A stretch of DNA of 46,620 nucleotides, from positions 1-46,620 of the forward strand of contig CANHNH010000002.1 of NCBI GenBank assembly GCA_947461995.1, written 5' to 3'. Made by a program: the position numbers and the translations under genes. The notes below the pieces were generated by a model. It did no database searches and was not told where the DNA came from. It saw only the letters and a list, made by a program, of their open reading frames with translations. This DNA is from Candidatus Nanopelagicaceae bacterium. GTDB lineage: Bacteria; Actinomycetota; Actinomycetes; Nanopelagicales; Nanopelagicaceae. Below, piece by piece: positions 16,601-25,323 of the stretch (positions are counted from its first letter, which is position 1; every line of letters begins with the position of its first letter).

Positions 16601-17556
16601 CAGCAGCAAACCTCAGGAATGATCGATAATGTTTTTTGGTATGTGCGATAGACATATTCGTGATGCAAAGTGAAACCGAAGGAGCTATAAAGATTTATCG
16701 CGGTTAAATTCTTTGAATCAACCTGCAGCAGTGCTTTTTTGATGCCCTCTTTAGATGAAGCGTTCAAGAGAGTGCTAACAATTAACTTACTTACACCGTG
16801 ACCGCGATAAGCCGGATCAACAAATACACGTGAGAGCGCACTCCAGCCATCTGAGTGCGCGGTTCGACCAACTGCGATTAATTTCTCGCCATCAAAGACT
16901 GATGCATAAATCGCTGGAAACGCGCGCATCAAATCGGCAACTCCGTGATCATCTTGCAGGCTAAGCCATGAATCATCGAACTCGCTGGAAGTAGTGATTG
17001 TGAATTGTGATGAGATTGGCTCCGCATACTCAAAATCGGCGACCATGACGTGAGCACGAATTTTCTCAATCCAACCATTGTCGAAGAGTTTTGAATCAAG
17101 ATCTTGATACGTTGGAAGTGGAATTGAGAATGCAGGTACAAGTCCTTCTTTTTCATAATGTGCAATTACAAATGAAATAGCTTCATCGATATCAATCTGC
17201 GGCTCTCCGTAAGGGGCTTTACCGCAAGGCAAGACAGAGTTGGCTCGCAAAGTAAATTTTCCGGAGGTTCGTACTAACCACTTTCCAAAATATTCTTGCT
17301 TAACAGGTGGCCACGTTGTCGTTAATACCTTTTCAAGTTCTTGAATACGAAGTGAAAGAGGTGCCCCATGCCCTGCCGGATGATTTTTTTCTTCGATAAC
17401 TTTGTAGATTGCTATTTTTTCGCGATCAAATTCAATCAGCTCACCATGGCGATTGCGAAGTGAGTTCTCGGACTCTAAATATCCAACAAGGTCGCAAAAT
17501 CCACCTTCGGGATCATGGAAACGAATACTGACTCGCGCGCCAATTGGAGCCTTCAT
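16600..17556 (-). CDS. GNAT N-acetyltransferase with N-terminal SH3-like region
   Basis: A 318-residue protein. The N-terminal 60 residues (MKAPIGARVSIRFHDPEGG) resemble the SH3-like domain of the actinobacterial Rv0428c-type acetyltransferases. The C-terminal GNAT fold includes VFVDPAYRGHGVSKLIVSTL, the acetyl-CoA loop (Q/R-x-x-G-x-G/A form), and LQVDSKNLTAINLYSSFGF. The acceptor is unknown. The start at 17556 has GAAGG at good spacing; the GTG at 17592 is a weaker alternative. It is translationally coupled to cysS and divergent from the ferredoxin gene. Confidence 0.85.
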   Translation of the reverse strand: MKAPIGARVSIRFHDPEGGFCDLVGYLESENSLRNRHGELIEFDREKIAIYKVIEEKNHPAGHGAPLSLRIQELEKVLTTTWPPVKQEYFGKWLVRTSGKFTLRANSVLPCGKAPYGEPQIDIDEAISFVIAHYEKEGLVPAFSIPLPTYQDLDSKLFDNGWIEKIRAHVMVADFEYAEPISSQFTITTSSEFDDSWLSLQDDHGVADLMRAFPAIYASVFDGEKLIAVGRTAHSDGWSALSRVFVDPAYRGHGVSKLIVSTLLNASSKEGIKKALLQVDSKNLTAINLYSSFGFTLHHEYVYRTYQKTLSIIPEVCC

Positions 17557-17623
17557 ATTGCAGCCTTCATAGGTGTAACGATAATCGCCCACGCCAAAGT
17601 CGCGAGTTACAGGGGCTTCGCAT

Positions 17624-17629
17624 TACAAT
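17624..17629 (+). promoter_or_regulatory. Possible -10 element for fdxA
   Basis: TACAAT at 17624-17629 fits a -10 hexamer, giving a leader of about 50 nt before the fdxA start. No good -35 hexamer is visible at 17 nt, so the call is weak. Confidence 0.3.
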
Positions 17630-17685
17630 CGCGTTATAGAAATGGCTGCAAGGCCGAATAAAAGTGATCCAGGGAGGCTGTGCTC

Positions 17686-18006
17686 GTGACTTATGTGATT
17701 GCCCAACCATGTATCGATGTGAAGGACAAATCCTGCATCGAAGAGTGTCCAGTGGACTGCATTTACGAAGGCAATCGCATGTTGTACATCCAGCCAGATG
17801 AGTGCGTGGACTGTGGTGCATGTGAACCCGTGTGTCCTGTTGAAGCCATTTATTACGAAGATGACGTTCCTGGGCCTTGGAAAGACTTTCAAAAAGTTAA
17901 TAGTGAGTTCTTTGTAGAAATCGGTTCACCAGGTGGTGCGGCAAAAGTTGGCCCAACAAATAAAGATCACGCCGAAGTAATTGCTGCTCCAGCTAAGAGC
18001 GAGTAA
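17686..18006 (+). CDS. fdxA: Seven-iron ferredoxin ([3Fe-4S][4Fe-4S])
   Basis: A 106-residue electron carrier with the cysteine pattern of 7Fe ferredoxins: Cys9, 17, 21 and 25 in [18 protein letters not shown], and Cys40, 43, 46 and 50 in [11 protein letters not shown]. The long C-terminal tail is usual for the actinobacterial FdxA/FdxC type. I take the GTG at 17686 (giving MTYVIAQPC) because GGGAGG ends about 9 bases before it, whereas it is too close to the track GTG at 17680. DapC follows, the same pairing as Rv1177-Rv1178. Confidence 0.93.
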   Translation: MTYVIAQPCIDVKDKSCIEECPVDCIYEGNRMLYIQPDECVDCGACEPVCPVEAIYYEDDVPGPWKDFQKVNSEFFVEIGSPGGAAKVGPTNKDHAEVIAAPAKSE

Positions 18007-18017
18007 AGGCGCGTGCA

Positions 18018-19088
18018 CTGAAGCTTCCAGATTTTCCGTGGGATGCCCTGGCACCCTTTGGGGATCTAGCGCGCCAACATCGCGCGGGCATTATTGATTT
18101 ATCTCAAGGCACACCTGTTGATACAACACCACAAATTATTCAAAAAGCGTTAGCAGAACATTCAAACTCACCGAGTTATCCACTTACGGCAGGCACTGCC
18201 CAATTACGAGATGCAATTAAGAAGTGGGCTATCAATCGACTTGGCGTGACAGGTGATTTTGATGTCTTACCATTAATTGGATCCAAAGAATTTGTTGCGT
18301 GGTTGCCAACTTTTTTGCAAGCAAAGAAAGTTCTTTTTCCTAAAGTTGCTTATCCCACTTACAACGTCGGAGCAATCATGGCCGGGGCAGAACCAATTGC
18401 TGTAGATCTGGATGCAAAGCAATGGCCCGAGGTGGAACTAGCGTGGATTAATACGCCATCTAATCCAACGGGCCGCGTTCACACAGCCGAAGAGCTCAAG
18501 GATGCAATCACATTTTCACGTACTCACAAGACACCTGTCGTATCTGATGAGTGCTACCTAGAATTTGGTGATACAAAGGAACCTGCTTCAATTCTTGCCT
18601 TCACAAACGCAGATAACACAAATATTTTGGCTGTTCATTCACTCTCAAAACGCTCATCAATGGCCGGATATCGCGGCGCCTTCGTTATCGGAGACCCTGT
18701 ACTAATTAAGAAAATTCTTGAGATAAGAAAGCATGCAGGCATGATGGTGCCCCTGCCGATTCAGCACGCGATGATTGCAGCTCTCGGCGATGATGTGCAT
18801 GTCGGTCAACAACGTTCTCGCTATAACGCACGACGCAAAACTTTAATACCTGCACTTGAATCAATTGGATTTAGAGTTGATTATTCAGAAGCTGGGCTTT
18901 ATATCTGGTGTACTCGCGGCGAAGATTCCTGGAAATCAGTTGACGCGCTCGCGAAATTAGGAATTTTAGTAACCCCTGGAATTTTCTATGGCGCAGATGG
19001 ATCACAGCACGTTCGAATTGCACTGACTGCAACAGATGCTGCGATTGCCGATGCAACAGCACGGATTACAGCCTCGAAAGTGCAGTAA
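18018..19088 (+). CDS. dapC: Succinyldiaminopimelate aminotransferase, non-standard start
   Basis: PLP-dependent class I aminotransferase of lysine/diaminopimelate synthesis. The track begins at a GTG at 18246, but conserved family sequence is in frame upstream: LKLPDFPWDALAPF, DLSQGTPVD and YPLTAGTAQLRDAI. The PLP lysine is in HSLSKRSSMAGYRGAF. The frame is open back to a stop at 17994, yet there is no ATG, GTG or TTG between 17997 and 18246. The best candidate is CTG at 18018 with AAAGG eight bases upstream, giving about 356 residues, a normal length. A sequencing frameshift next to the GTG at 18013 is the alternative. It follows fdxA by 11 bases. Confidence 0.85.
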   Translation: MKLPDFPWDALAPFGDLARQHRAGIIDLSQGTPVDTTPQIIQKALAEHSNSPSYPLTAGTAQLRDAIKKWAINRLGVTGDFDVLPLIGSKEFVAWLPTFLQAKKVLFPKVAYPTYNVGAIMAGAEPIAVDLDAKQWPEVELAWINTPSNPTGRVHTAEELKDAITFSRTHKTPVVSDECYLEFGDTKEPASILAFTNADNTNILAVHSLSKRSSMAGYRGAFVIGDPVLIKKILEIRKHAGMMVPLPIQHAMIAALGDDVHVGQQRSRYNARRKTLIPALESIGFRVDYSEAGLYIWCTRGEDSWKSVDALAKLGILVTPGIFYGADGSQHVRIALTATDAAIADATARITASKVQ

Positions 19089-20057
19089 ATGGCGGTCGGA
19101 ATTCTCCTAGTTGGTGGATTAGGCACGCGCTTAATGCCACTGACTCGTGATACTCCCAAGCCAATGCTTCCAATCGCTGGCCTGCCTGTTACAGAACACC
19201 AACTAATTGCAGCAAAGCGCGCCGGTGTTACAACTATCGTCTTGGCAACTTCATATTTGTCGCAAATTTTTACGCCATATTTTGGTGATGGCTCGAAGTG
19301 GGGAATGGATATTCGTTATGCAGCTGAAGAGACGCCATTGGGTACTGGCGGAGCAATCAAGAATGCTGTGGCAGCGCTCAATCTAGGCACAGTGTCAGAT
19401 GAACCAATTGTCATTTTTAATGGCGATATTTTAAGTTCACATAATTTGCAGAAACAAATTCAAGAACACATCGCTCATAAAGCTGATGTAACGTTGCATT
19501 TAACACATGTCAAGGATGCACGAGCATATGGCTGTGTTCCAGTTGACGAAAATGGTCGCGTGACTGCGTTTTTGGAAAAAATGGAAAATCCAATTACTAA
19601 CACTATTAACGCTGGCTCCTACGTTTTTCACCCTGCAATTATTGACACAATTCCTGAGTCAACTGTGGTCAGTGTTGAACGAGATGTATTTCCAGCACTG
19701 GTTTCGGCTGGTAAAAAAATTTATGGATACATTGAAGATTCGTATTGGCTAGATATTGGTACACCGCGTGCATTGCTTGCAGGGTCCAAGCACTTTGTGG
19801 GCGCTGAATTTAAAGCTTCATCAACTGCCGTCATTGCTTCCTCGGCTCAATTACGTGATGGAACCAGTGTGGGGGATCGATGCACTGTGGGAGAAAATGC
19901 CGTAATTAGCGGCAGCATTATTTCGGCCGATGCTGTTATCGGGGCCGGCTCAGTGATCACAGATAGTTATGTTGCTCGCGACTCTCACATCGCACCGAAT
20001 TCAAAAATTAATGGAAGTTACTATTCGAATGAGTTGATTTCGACCCTAAATTTATAA
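19089..20057 (+). CDS. NDP-sugar pyrophosphorylase (mannose-1-phosphate guanylyltransferase-like)
   Basis: A 322-residue nucleotidyltransferase that activates a sugar 1-phosphate. The N-terminal Rossmann-like domain has GGLGTRLMPLTRDTPKPML, the substrate motif GTGGAIKNAV and the metal Asp in FNGDIL. The C-terminal 70 residues look like a left-handed beta helix of hexapeptide repeats. Mycobacteria have an equivalent (Rv3264c) close to whiB2, and a phosphomannomutase gene lies downstream here, so GDP-mannose supply is the likeliest role; glucose or another sugar is not excluded. It starts directly after the dapC stop. Confidence 0.85.
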   Translation: MAVGILLVGGLGTRLMPLTRDTPKPMLPIAGLPVTEHQLIAAKRAGVTTIVLATSYLSQIFTPYFGDGSKWGMDIRYAAEETPLGTGGAIKNAVAALNLGTVSDEPIVIFNGDILSSHNLQKQIQEHIAHKADVTLHLTHVKDARAYGCVPVDENGRVTAFLEKMENPITNTINAGSYVFHPAIIDTIPESTVVSVERDVFPALVSAGKKIYGYIEDSYWLDIGTPRALLAGSKHFVGAEFKASSTAVIASSAQLRDGTSVGDRCTVGENAVISGSIISADAVIGAGSVITDSYVARDSHIAPNSKINGSYYSNELISTLNL

Positions 20058-20108
20058 ATAATCTTTTATTTCCCCCCCATTTCACGCTCAAATTGTGTAT
20101 TCGAGGAC

Positions 20109-20137
20109 TTGACTTACAGGGATTACAAGCGTGTAAT
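20109..20137 (+). promoter_or_regulatory. Housekeeping-type promoter of whiB2
   Basis: TTGACT (20109-20114) and TGTAAT (20132-20137) are separated by exactly 17 bases, the best -35/-10 pair in the window. Transcription would begin near 20144, leaving a leader of about 55 nt with a Shine-Dalgarno, unlike the leaderless genes. Confidence 0.7.
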
Positions 20138-20184
20138 TCACTCTTAGTAGGCCACATCCACAAGGGATGAAGCCATGAATTACA
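20122..20184 (+). promoter_or_regulatory. Candidate operator: three ATTACA half-sites around the whiB2 promoter
   Basis: ATTACA (20122-20127) and TGTAAT (20132-20137) form an inverted pair 4 nt apart that overlaps the spacer and the -10. A third copy, within TGAATTACA (20176-20184), is an exact 9-nt inverted repeat of TGTAATTCA (20132-20140). No known regulator box is recognised. Confidence 0.4.
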
Positions 20185-20199
20185 AGGAGAATCGACACT

Positions 20200-20532
20200 A
20201 TGCCGATCCGCCCACAAGATTCACAGAAGCAGGCACCTACTTCCTCTCATTCTTCCTCTCAGGCAAATCTTGGCTCAGGCCCCATCATTCAACTCGTCTC
20301 TGGTGAGAGCGTTGAGTTATCGTGGCAAGAACGTGCGCTATGTGCACAAACAGATCCAGAAGCTTTCTTTCCAGAAAAAGGCGGATCCACCCGTGAAGCA
20401 AAGCGCGTCTGCCTTTCATGTGATGTGCGTTCCCAATGTTTGGAGTACGCACTTGCTCATGACGAACGTTTCGGAATCTGGGGCGGACTTTCAGAACGCG
20501 AACGCCGCCGTCTTAAGCGCCGTCCTGCTTAA
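20200..20532 (+). CDS. whiB2: WhiB2-type iron-sulfur transcriptional regulator
   Basis: A 110-residue WhiB (Wbl) protein. Wbl proteins bind a [4Fe-4S] cluster and act with the primary sigma factor; WhiB2/WhmD is linked to septation and division. The four cluster cysteines are Cys48, 71, 74 and 80 (C...CLSCDVRSQC), followed by the GIWGGLSERERRRLKRR turn and basic tail. The N-terminal 40 residues are Gln/Ser-rich and probably disordered. AAGGAG lies 11 bases before the ATG. The location between the nucleotidyltransferase and the glycosyltransferase/DUF3499/manB block matches WhiB2 in other actinobacteria. Confidence 0.9.
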   Translation: MPIRPQDSQKQAPTSSHSSSQANLGSGPIIQLVSGESVELSWQERALCAQTDPEAFFPEKGGSTREAKRVCLSCDVRSQCLEYALAHDERFGIWGGLSERERRRLKRRPA

Positions 20533-20571
20533 TCGCTCTCGCGCGATCTCGAGCGAAAACAGGTTCTCACG

Positions 20572-23500
20572 ATGGCTGTAAAAGCCGTAGAAGATTTAAA
20601 TCACGTCACAGCAATTCTTGTTGTGCATGATGGTGCTAAGTGGTTACCTGAAGTTGTCGCATCACTCACATCACAAAATCGACCAGTAGATCAAATGCTC
20701 GCCGTAGATACCGGCTCGATTGATTCATCCGTTGCACTTGTAAAGGGTGCAAAAATTCCAGTTCTATCTCTTGACCGTGAATCCGGATTTGGTGATGCAA
20801 TTTGGGCAGCAATACAAACATTGCCAACACCGACTTCACCTGAAAATGAATGGCTTTGGATTTTGCATGATGACTGCGCAATGCATCCAGATGCACTTAA
20901 TAAATTACTTGAAGCGCTCGCTGACAAACCACAAGCAGTGATGGCTGGACCAAAATTATTGGGATGGCGTGACAAATCTCATTTACTTGAAATTGGAGTA
21001 AGCATTGCATCAGATGGTGCACGTTGGACTGGTCTAGAACCGCACGAATACGACCAAGGTCAACATGATGGTGTGCGTGATGTTCTCGCAGTAAGTACTG
21101 CTGGTGCCTTAGTTCGCCGTGATGCATTTGTAGAACTCGGTGGATTCGATCCGAACCTCTCACTCTTTAGAGATGATGTTGATTTTGGTTGGCGAGCCAG
21201 AGTTGCTGGTCACTCAGTAATTGCTGTTAGTGATGCAAAAGGCTTTCACGCGCAAGCAGCTGCATCTGAGCGACGCTCTGCAGATGTCAAGGAAGCGTTC
21301 TTACATAGACCACTGTTGCTTGATCGTCGAAATGCGGCATATGTTTTGCTCGCTAACTCGTCGTGGTGGATGTTGCCGTGGGTGGTTTTGCAGTTACTTG
21401 GTTCTGCAACTGCTCGCGCAGTTGGATATTTACTCGCCAAATTACCAGGCTACGCAAGCGATGAACTTCTAGCCCTCGCAACTTTAGTTATACACCCTCG
21501 AGAAATCGCTAGTGCCCGAAAATTTAGAAAATCTCACAGATTGCTTTCAGCTCGTGCAGTAAAGGAATTTATTCCACACCGTCGCCATCAATTAAGAGCC
21601 GCGAGCGAGCGATTGATTGACTCTATTCGAAACACTTTGCTGCCAAGTGTTTCTGAAACCAGCACAGCTCTTGAACCACTTAATGAAGATGAAGATTTAT
21701 TGACACCTGGTACAAGTGGACGATGGTGGACAATATTTAAGCAACCAAAAGCTCTTACCGGTTTTGCGATGCTGATTTTAATTGCAATTTGGTCAAGACA
21801 CCGATACGGATCTCTCGTTGGGGGTGCACTCGTTCAAACGCCCGAAGGTGCTAGAGATTTGTGGCGAATGTATTTTGAATCGTGGCATCAAATTGGAATG
21901 GGAACAGATCAAGGATCTCCATCTTGGTTAGCCGTGGTTGCTCTCGGTTCAACAATATTATTTGGCAAGGCGAATCTATTTATCACATTACTTTTCTTCT
22001 TTGCTCCACTAATTTTCATGCTTGCAAGTTTTAGGCTTTTCTCGAAAATAACCTCGCATAATTGGTTGCGAGTAATGGCTAGTTTTCTATACGCAATTTC
22101 TCCTGTTGCAATTGCCAGTATTAACTCGGGTCGAATCGGAACCATTGTCACCTTGATTCTCTTGCCATATATCGGATTACTAATCCGTGATTGGTTAACC
22201 ATTGAAAACTCCACGTGGCGTAAAATCTTTCTTTTGTCCCTAATTCTCGCTCTTTCATTCGCTTTTTCAATGCAAGTGTTTTTGTATCTACTAATTGCAA
22301 CGGTAATAATTTCTACGATTGACTTTGTTCGATATGGAAATATTAAATTTTTTCACGAACGATTACTCCGTCGTGCAACGTTGGTCCTAGCTCCACTTCT
22401 TGTAAATATTCCATGGTCATTTTCAGTTCTGTTAGATCCTAAGAATCTTTTCCTTGAACCTGGATTAACGATTGCAGGTGGAGGTCCCAATTTCGCGCTG
22501 CTATCAAATCCTGGCGGATCTGGTGCGCTTCCTTGGTGGTCAATTAGTCCGTTATCACTTGTACTACTTGTAGCTCTTTTCTCATCGTCCAAAGCAAGAG
22601 TTATTTCTTACTTTGGAAGCGGCGCACTTGGTGCGGCTGTAATAATCGGATCTCTCTCGTTTTCTGGTCATGGCAATTCTTCGCCTGTTAGAAGCTGGAT
22701 TGGCTCATTAATTGCTATCGCAACTATTTGTTCAATTACTTGCGGAGTTTTAATTTTAGACCGCATCCGCGAAGTCCTTGTTGTAACAAATTTTCACTTT
22801 CGCCATATTCTTGCAGGCTTACTCGTTGTAATTACGACGCTCTATTCAATCTCAACAATTTCATGGCTAGTTACTGCAGGTGCGGGCTCGGCCGTAAGAG
22901 CGACGCATTCTAAAGTTTTGCCACCATTTCTTGGTATTGAAGATGGAGTAAAAACTATCGTTCTTCGCCAGATCAAGAGTTATGACGTTACTTCATTGCA
23001 ATATTTTATAGCTCGAGGTCACGACGTTTTGCTGAGTGAGCCAGATATCGCGCCCGATGAAGCACCCGCCATTGCAAATGCGATAAAGGAAATTGCGGAC
23101 GGAAGTGGAATTTCTGCATCTAGAGTTCTTGGAAGATATGGAATTCAGTATGTATTTGCAAAGAGCCCATTAAACAAGGAAGTAGTTCGTACTATTGATG
23201 GACTAGGCGGTTTTGTAAGGTCTTCGGCAACAAGTGCTGGCGTTGTTTGGAAAGTAAATAATGCTTACCATCGAATTAATTTTATAGATTTAAATGGCAA
23301 AATTTCCGAGATACCCAGTACAAGCGTTGGAACTCGAACTCAGATTTATGCACTAGGATCAATTTTGTTAACAGATTCGTACAGCGGTTCCTGGAAAATT
23401 TTTCAAAATGGATCAATGCTCGAGCGAACTAAAGATGTAAATGGATTCCCACAATTTGAAGTGAAAGAGCCTGGAGAGATTTCTCTACTACATGATGGTA

Positions 23501-23613
23501 CTACTAGACGTGGTTTCCTCTCTCTTCAATTTATTTTGCTGGTCACACTGATTGTTCTTGCGGCACCTGCTGGACGTAAGCGACGTGAAATGTCAGAGGG
23601 TGATCTGACATGA
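20572..23613 (+). CDS. Large membrane-bound family 2 glycosyltransferase
   Basis: A 1013-residue protein. The N-terminal GT2 domain (about residues 8-270) has AILVVHDGAKWLPEVVASL, a DDC/DxD-like site in WILHDDCAMHPDAL, and FRDDVDFGWRARVAGH. It is followed by about a dozen hydrophobic helices (about residues 265-770) and an extracytoplasmic C-terminal region with a final membrane helix and a short basic tail. This layout suits export or transfer of a glycan at the membrane. The position after whiB2 and before DUF5719 is conserved in actinobacteria, and cell-wall or glycoprotein glycan assembly is inferred. The donor and acceptor are unknown. Confidence 0.85.
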   Translation: MAVKAVEDLNHVTAILVVHDGAKWLPEVVASLTSQNRPVDQMLAVDTGSIDSSVALVKGAKIPVLSLDRESGFGDAIWAAIQTLPTPTSPENEWLWILHDDCAMHPDALNKLLEALADKPQAVMAGPKLLGWRDKSHLLEIGVSIASDGARWTGLEPHEYDQGQHDGVRDVLAVSTAGALVRRDAFVELGGFDPNLSLFRDDVDFGWRARVAGHSVIAVSDAKGFHAQAAASERRSADVKEAFLHRPLLLDRRNAAYVLLANSSWWMLPWVVLQLLGSATARAVGYLLAKLPGYASDELLALATLVIHPREIASARKFRKSHRLLSARAVKEFIPHRRHQLRAASERLIDSIRNTLLPSVSETSTALEPLNEDEDLLTPGTSGRWWTIFKQPKALTGFAMLILIAIWSRHRYGSLVGGALVQTPEGARDLWRMYFESWHQIGMGTDQGSPSWLAVVALGSTILFGKANLFITLLFFFAPLIFMLASFRLFSKITSHNWLRVMASFLYAISPVAIASINSGRIGTIVTLILLPYIGLLIRDWLTIENSTWRKIFLLSLILALSFAFSMQVFLYLLIATVIISTIDFVRYGNIKFFHERLLRRATLVLAPLLVNIPWSFSVLLDPKNLFLEPGLTIAGGGPNFALLSNPGGSGALPWWSISPLSLVLLVALFSSSKARVISYFGSGALGAAVIIGSLSFSGHGNSSPVRSWIGSLIAIATICSITCGVLILDRIREVLVVTNFHFRHILAGLLVVITTLYSISTISWLVTAGAGSAVRATHSKVLPPFLGIEDGVKTIVLRQIKSYDVTSLQYFIARGHDVLLSEPDIAPDEAPAIANAIKEIADGSGISASRVLGRYGIQYVFAKSPLNKEVVRTIDGLGGFVRSSATSAGVVWKVNNAYHRINFIDLNGKISEIPSTSVGTRTQIYALGSILLTDSYSGSWKIFQNGSMLERTKDVNGFPQFEVKEPGEISLLHDGTTRRGFLSLQFILLVTLIVLAAPAGRKRREMSEGDLT

Positions 23614-24899
23614 AAGCCAGACGATTCTTCATAGTTGTACTGACCTTGGGTGCACTAATAGGTGCATCAAATTCCTTGAGTGGATCGATTTCCCGAGAGC
23701 AATATTCTTTAAGTTATCCATCAGTTCTTTGCCCTCCAACTTTGAGTGCTTTGTCATCTCAAATTTCATTGGGATCTCGTAATACGAAAATTCATCGCGT
23801 TGGTTCAACCTCTGCAAAATTTGTTAAGTCGCGAGCACTTCGCATTCCAATACCCAGTGATCCAGTGCTAGTTGATGCACAGGGAATCACACCGATTGTT
23901 TGGCAGAGCCGTACAGGCTCTTGGGCTGGAGGAACAATTTGTTCTGATCCAGCAGCAAGTCAGTGGTTCGTTGGTGGTTCAGCAGACATCACATCCCGGG
24001 GAAAATTATTTCTAGTAAACAGTGGCTTAAGCGAATCTGTTGCCGATGTTTATATCTGGAGTGGTTCAGCGCCAGCAACTGCAAAAGCAATCAGCATTAA
24101 AGCAAACTCCTATCAAAGTCTTGGTCTTGACTCTCTTGCGCCCGGCGAATCTTCAATTGTTGTCAGAGTTGTCTCTAGATCCGGACGTTTGAATGCATTC
24201 ATAGTTGATGAACGTGGAAAAGGACTTCGCACATTGGGTGGAGACTTAGTAAGTCCAGGCATCGCACCTTCCAAACAGATTTATATCCCAGCGATTCCGC
24301 TTCAGCAAAAAATTAAGAATGCACCGCCTCAACAACTCCGACTTTTGGCTCCAGGAGATGTTGATGCAAATGTCAGTGTTGAAATAATTTCAGGTGATGG
24401 TCGGTTCACACCTGTTGGATTTGATGACATCATCCTAAAAAAGGGCCAAGTCATGAACTTTCCAATTTCACCTGCAGTAAATTCTTCAGTGTATGGAATA
24501 AAAATTAATTCAGATGAGCCAATCGTCGCTGGAGTCTTTGCAAACGTTGGAAAAGATTTTGTGTGGAGTTCGTCGGTTCCCGCATTGACCCCATTCACGA
24601 TTGCGTTGACTGGAATGTCACCACTTCTTGTATTTGTGGGTAAGAGTATTAATGTCGAAATTGAACTCAGCGTTGCCAGCGGAAAGAAGTTGAGCAAAAC
24701 TATTAAGGGAAGTGACATCGCTTTCTGGCGAGTTCCAGGCGATGCTCGGAATCTGACCTTTCTTCGAATAAGCGGGGAAACGTATGCCGCAGCTCTTCAG
24801 AAATCTGTTAATGGCTTTGGATCAATACCGCTAGTCGCCGGCAGTGTCCTATCAAAATCAGCCATTCCATCTGCAAACATTCGCGTTTTAAATCCTTGA
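23610..24899 (+). CDS. DUF5719 family secreted protein
   Basis: A 429-residue protein with a basic N-terminus and one hydrophobic segment (RRFFIVVLTLGALIGAS), probably a signal peptide or anchor, followed by a beta-rich extracytoplasmic part. Sequence such as GSADITSRGKLFLVNSGLSESVADV and later FANVGKDFVWSS resembles DUF5719, which usually follows the large glycosyltransferase near whiB2. The function is unknown. The ATGA overlap with the glycosyltransferase gene suggests coupled synthesis and a joint envelope role. Confidence 0.75.
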   Translation: MKARRFFIVVLTLGALIGASNSLSGSISREQYSLSYPSVLCPPTLSALSSQISLGSRNTKIHRVGSTSAKFVKSRALRIPIPSDPVLVDAQGITPIVWQSRTGSWAGGTICSDPAASQWFVGGSADITSRGKLFLVNSGLSESVADVYIWSGSAPATAKAISIKANSYQSLGLDSLAPGESSIVVRVVSRSGRLNAFIVDERGKGLRTLGGDLVSPGIAPSKQIYIPAIPLQQKIKNAPPQQLRLLAPGDVDANVSVEIISGDGRFTPVGFDDIILKKGQVMNFPISPAVNSSVYGIKINSDEPIVAGVFANVGKDFVWSSSVPALTPFTIALTGMSPLLVFVGKSINVEIELSVASGKKLSKTIKGSDIAFWRVPGDARNLTFLRISGETYAAALQKSVNGFGSIPLVAGSVLSKSAIPSANIRVLNP

Positions 24900-24928
24900 T
24901 AATCCCAAGTTTTTAGTAGGCGCCCCAC

Positions 24929-24941
24929 TAACCTTGTGTAC
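24929..24941 (+). promoter_or_regulatory. Leaderless-type -10 element before the DUF3499 gene
   Basis: TAACCT at 24929-24934, then 7 nt, then the ATG at 24942. This spacing favours the ATG over the upstream GTG at 24936. Confidence 0.5.
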
Positions 24942-25313
24942 ATGAGTTCACATTCTCGTTATGGCCGCGCATGTTCGCGTACCAGTTGTCGACTCACTGC
25001 AACGATGACTTTGACCTATAACTATGCAGATTCCACCGCAGTAATTGGTTCACTCGCAACTTTTTCTGAACCTCACGCATATGATTTATGTGAAAAACAT
25101 GGAGAACGTTTGACCGTTCCAAATGGATGGAACGTCATTAAAGCCTCAACAAATCCACACGATAACGGTCCGACACAAGATGATCTAATGGCTATTGCAG
25201 ATGCTGTACGCGAAGCCGGGTCTAAAGAAATAAGTAGCGATACTCCACAAAACAGTTCAAGTGCGGCAACTTCACTTGGCCGTCGAGGACACTTGCGGGC
25301 AGTTCCGTCCTAG
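24942..25313 (+). CDS. DUF3499 family protein
   Basis: A 123-residue actinobacterial protein of unknown function. The N-terminal half is conserved: RACSRTSCRLTATMTLTYNYADSTAVIG, then HAYDLCEKHGERLTVPNGW. The Cys-x4-Cys plus a later Cys-x2-His suggests a small metal site. The C-terminal 40 residues are Ser-rich and variable. The stop codon TAG (25311-25313) is also the first half of the -10 hexamer proposed for manB. It lies in the conserved whiB2-to-manB block. Confidence 0.83.
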   Translation: MSSHSRYGRACSRTSCRLTATMTLTYNYADSTAVIGSLATFSEPHAYDLCEKHGERLTVPNGWNVIKASTNPHDNGPTQDDLMAIADAVREAGSKEISSDTPQNSSSAATSLGRRGHLRAVPS

Positions 25314-25323
25314 ACTCTTCTCT
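25311..25323 (+). promoter_or_regulatory. Leaderless-type -10 element before manB, overlapping a stop codon
   Basis: TAGACT at 25311-25316 starts with the TAG stop of the DUF3499 gene and lies 7 nt before the ATG at 25324. Confidence 0.5.

Noticed and set aside
20175-20199. ATG at 20175 as an upstream start or leader peptide for whiB2
   Set aside because: It is out of frame with the WhiB frame, and the ATG at 20200 has the well-placed AAGGAG.
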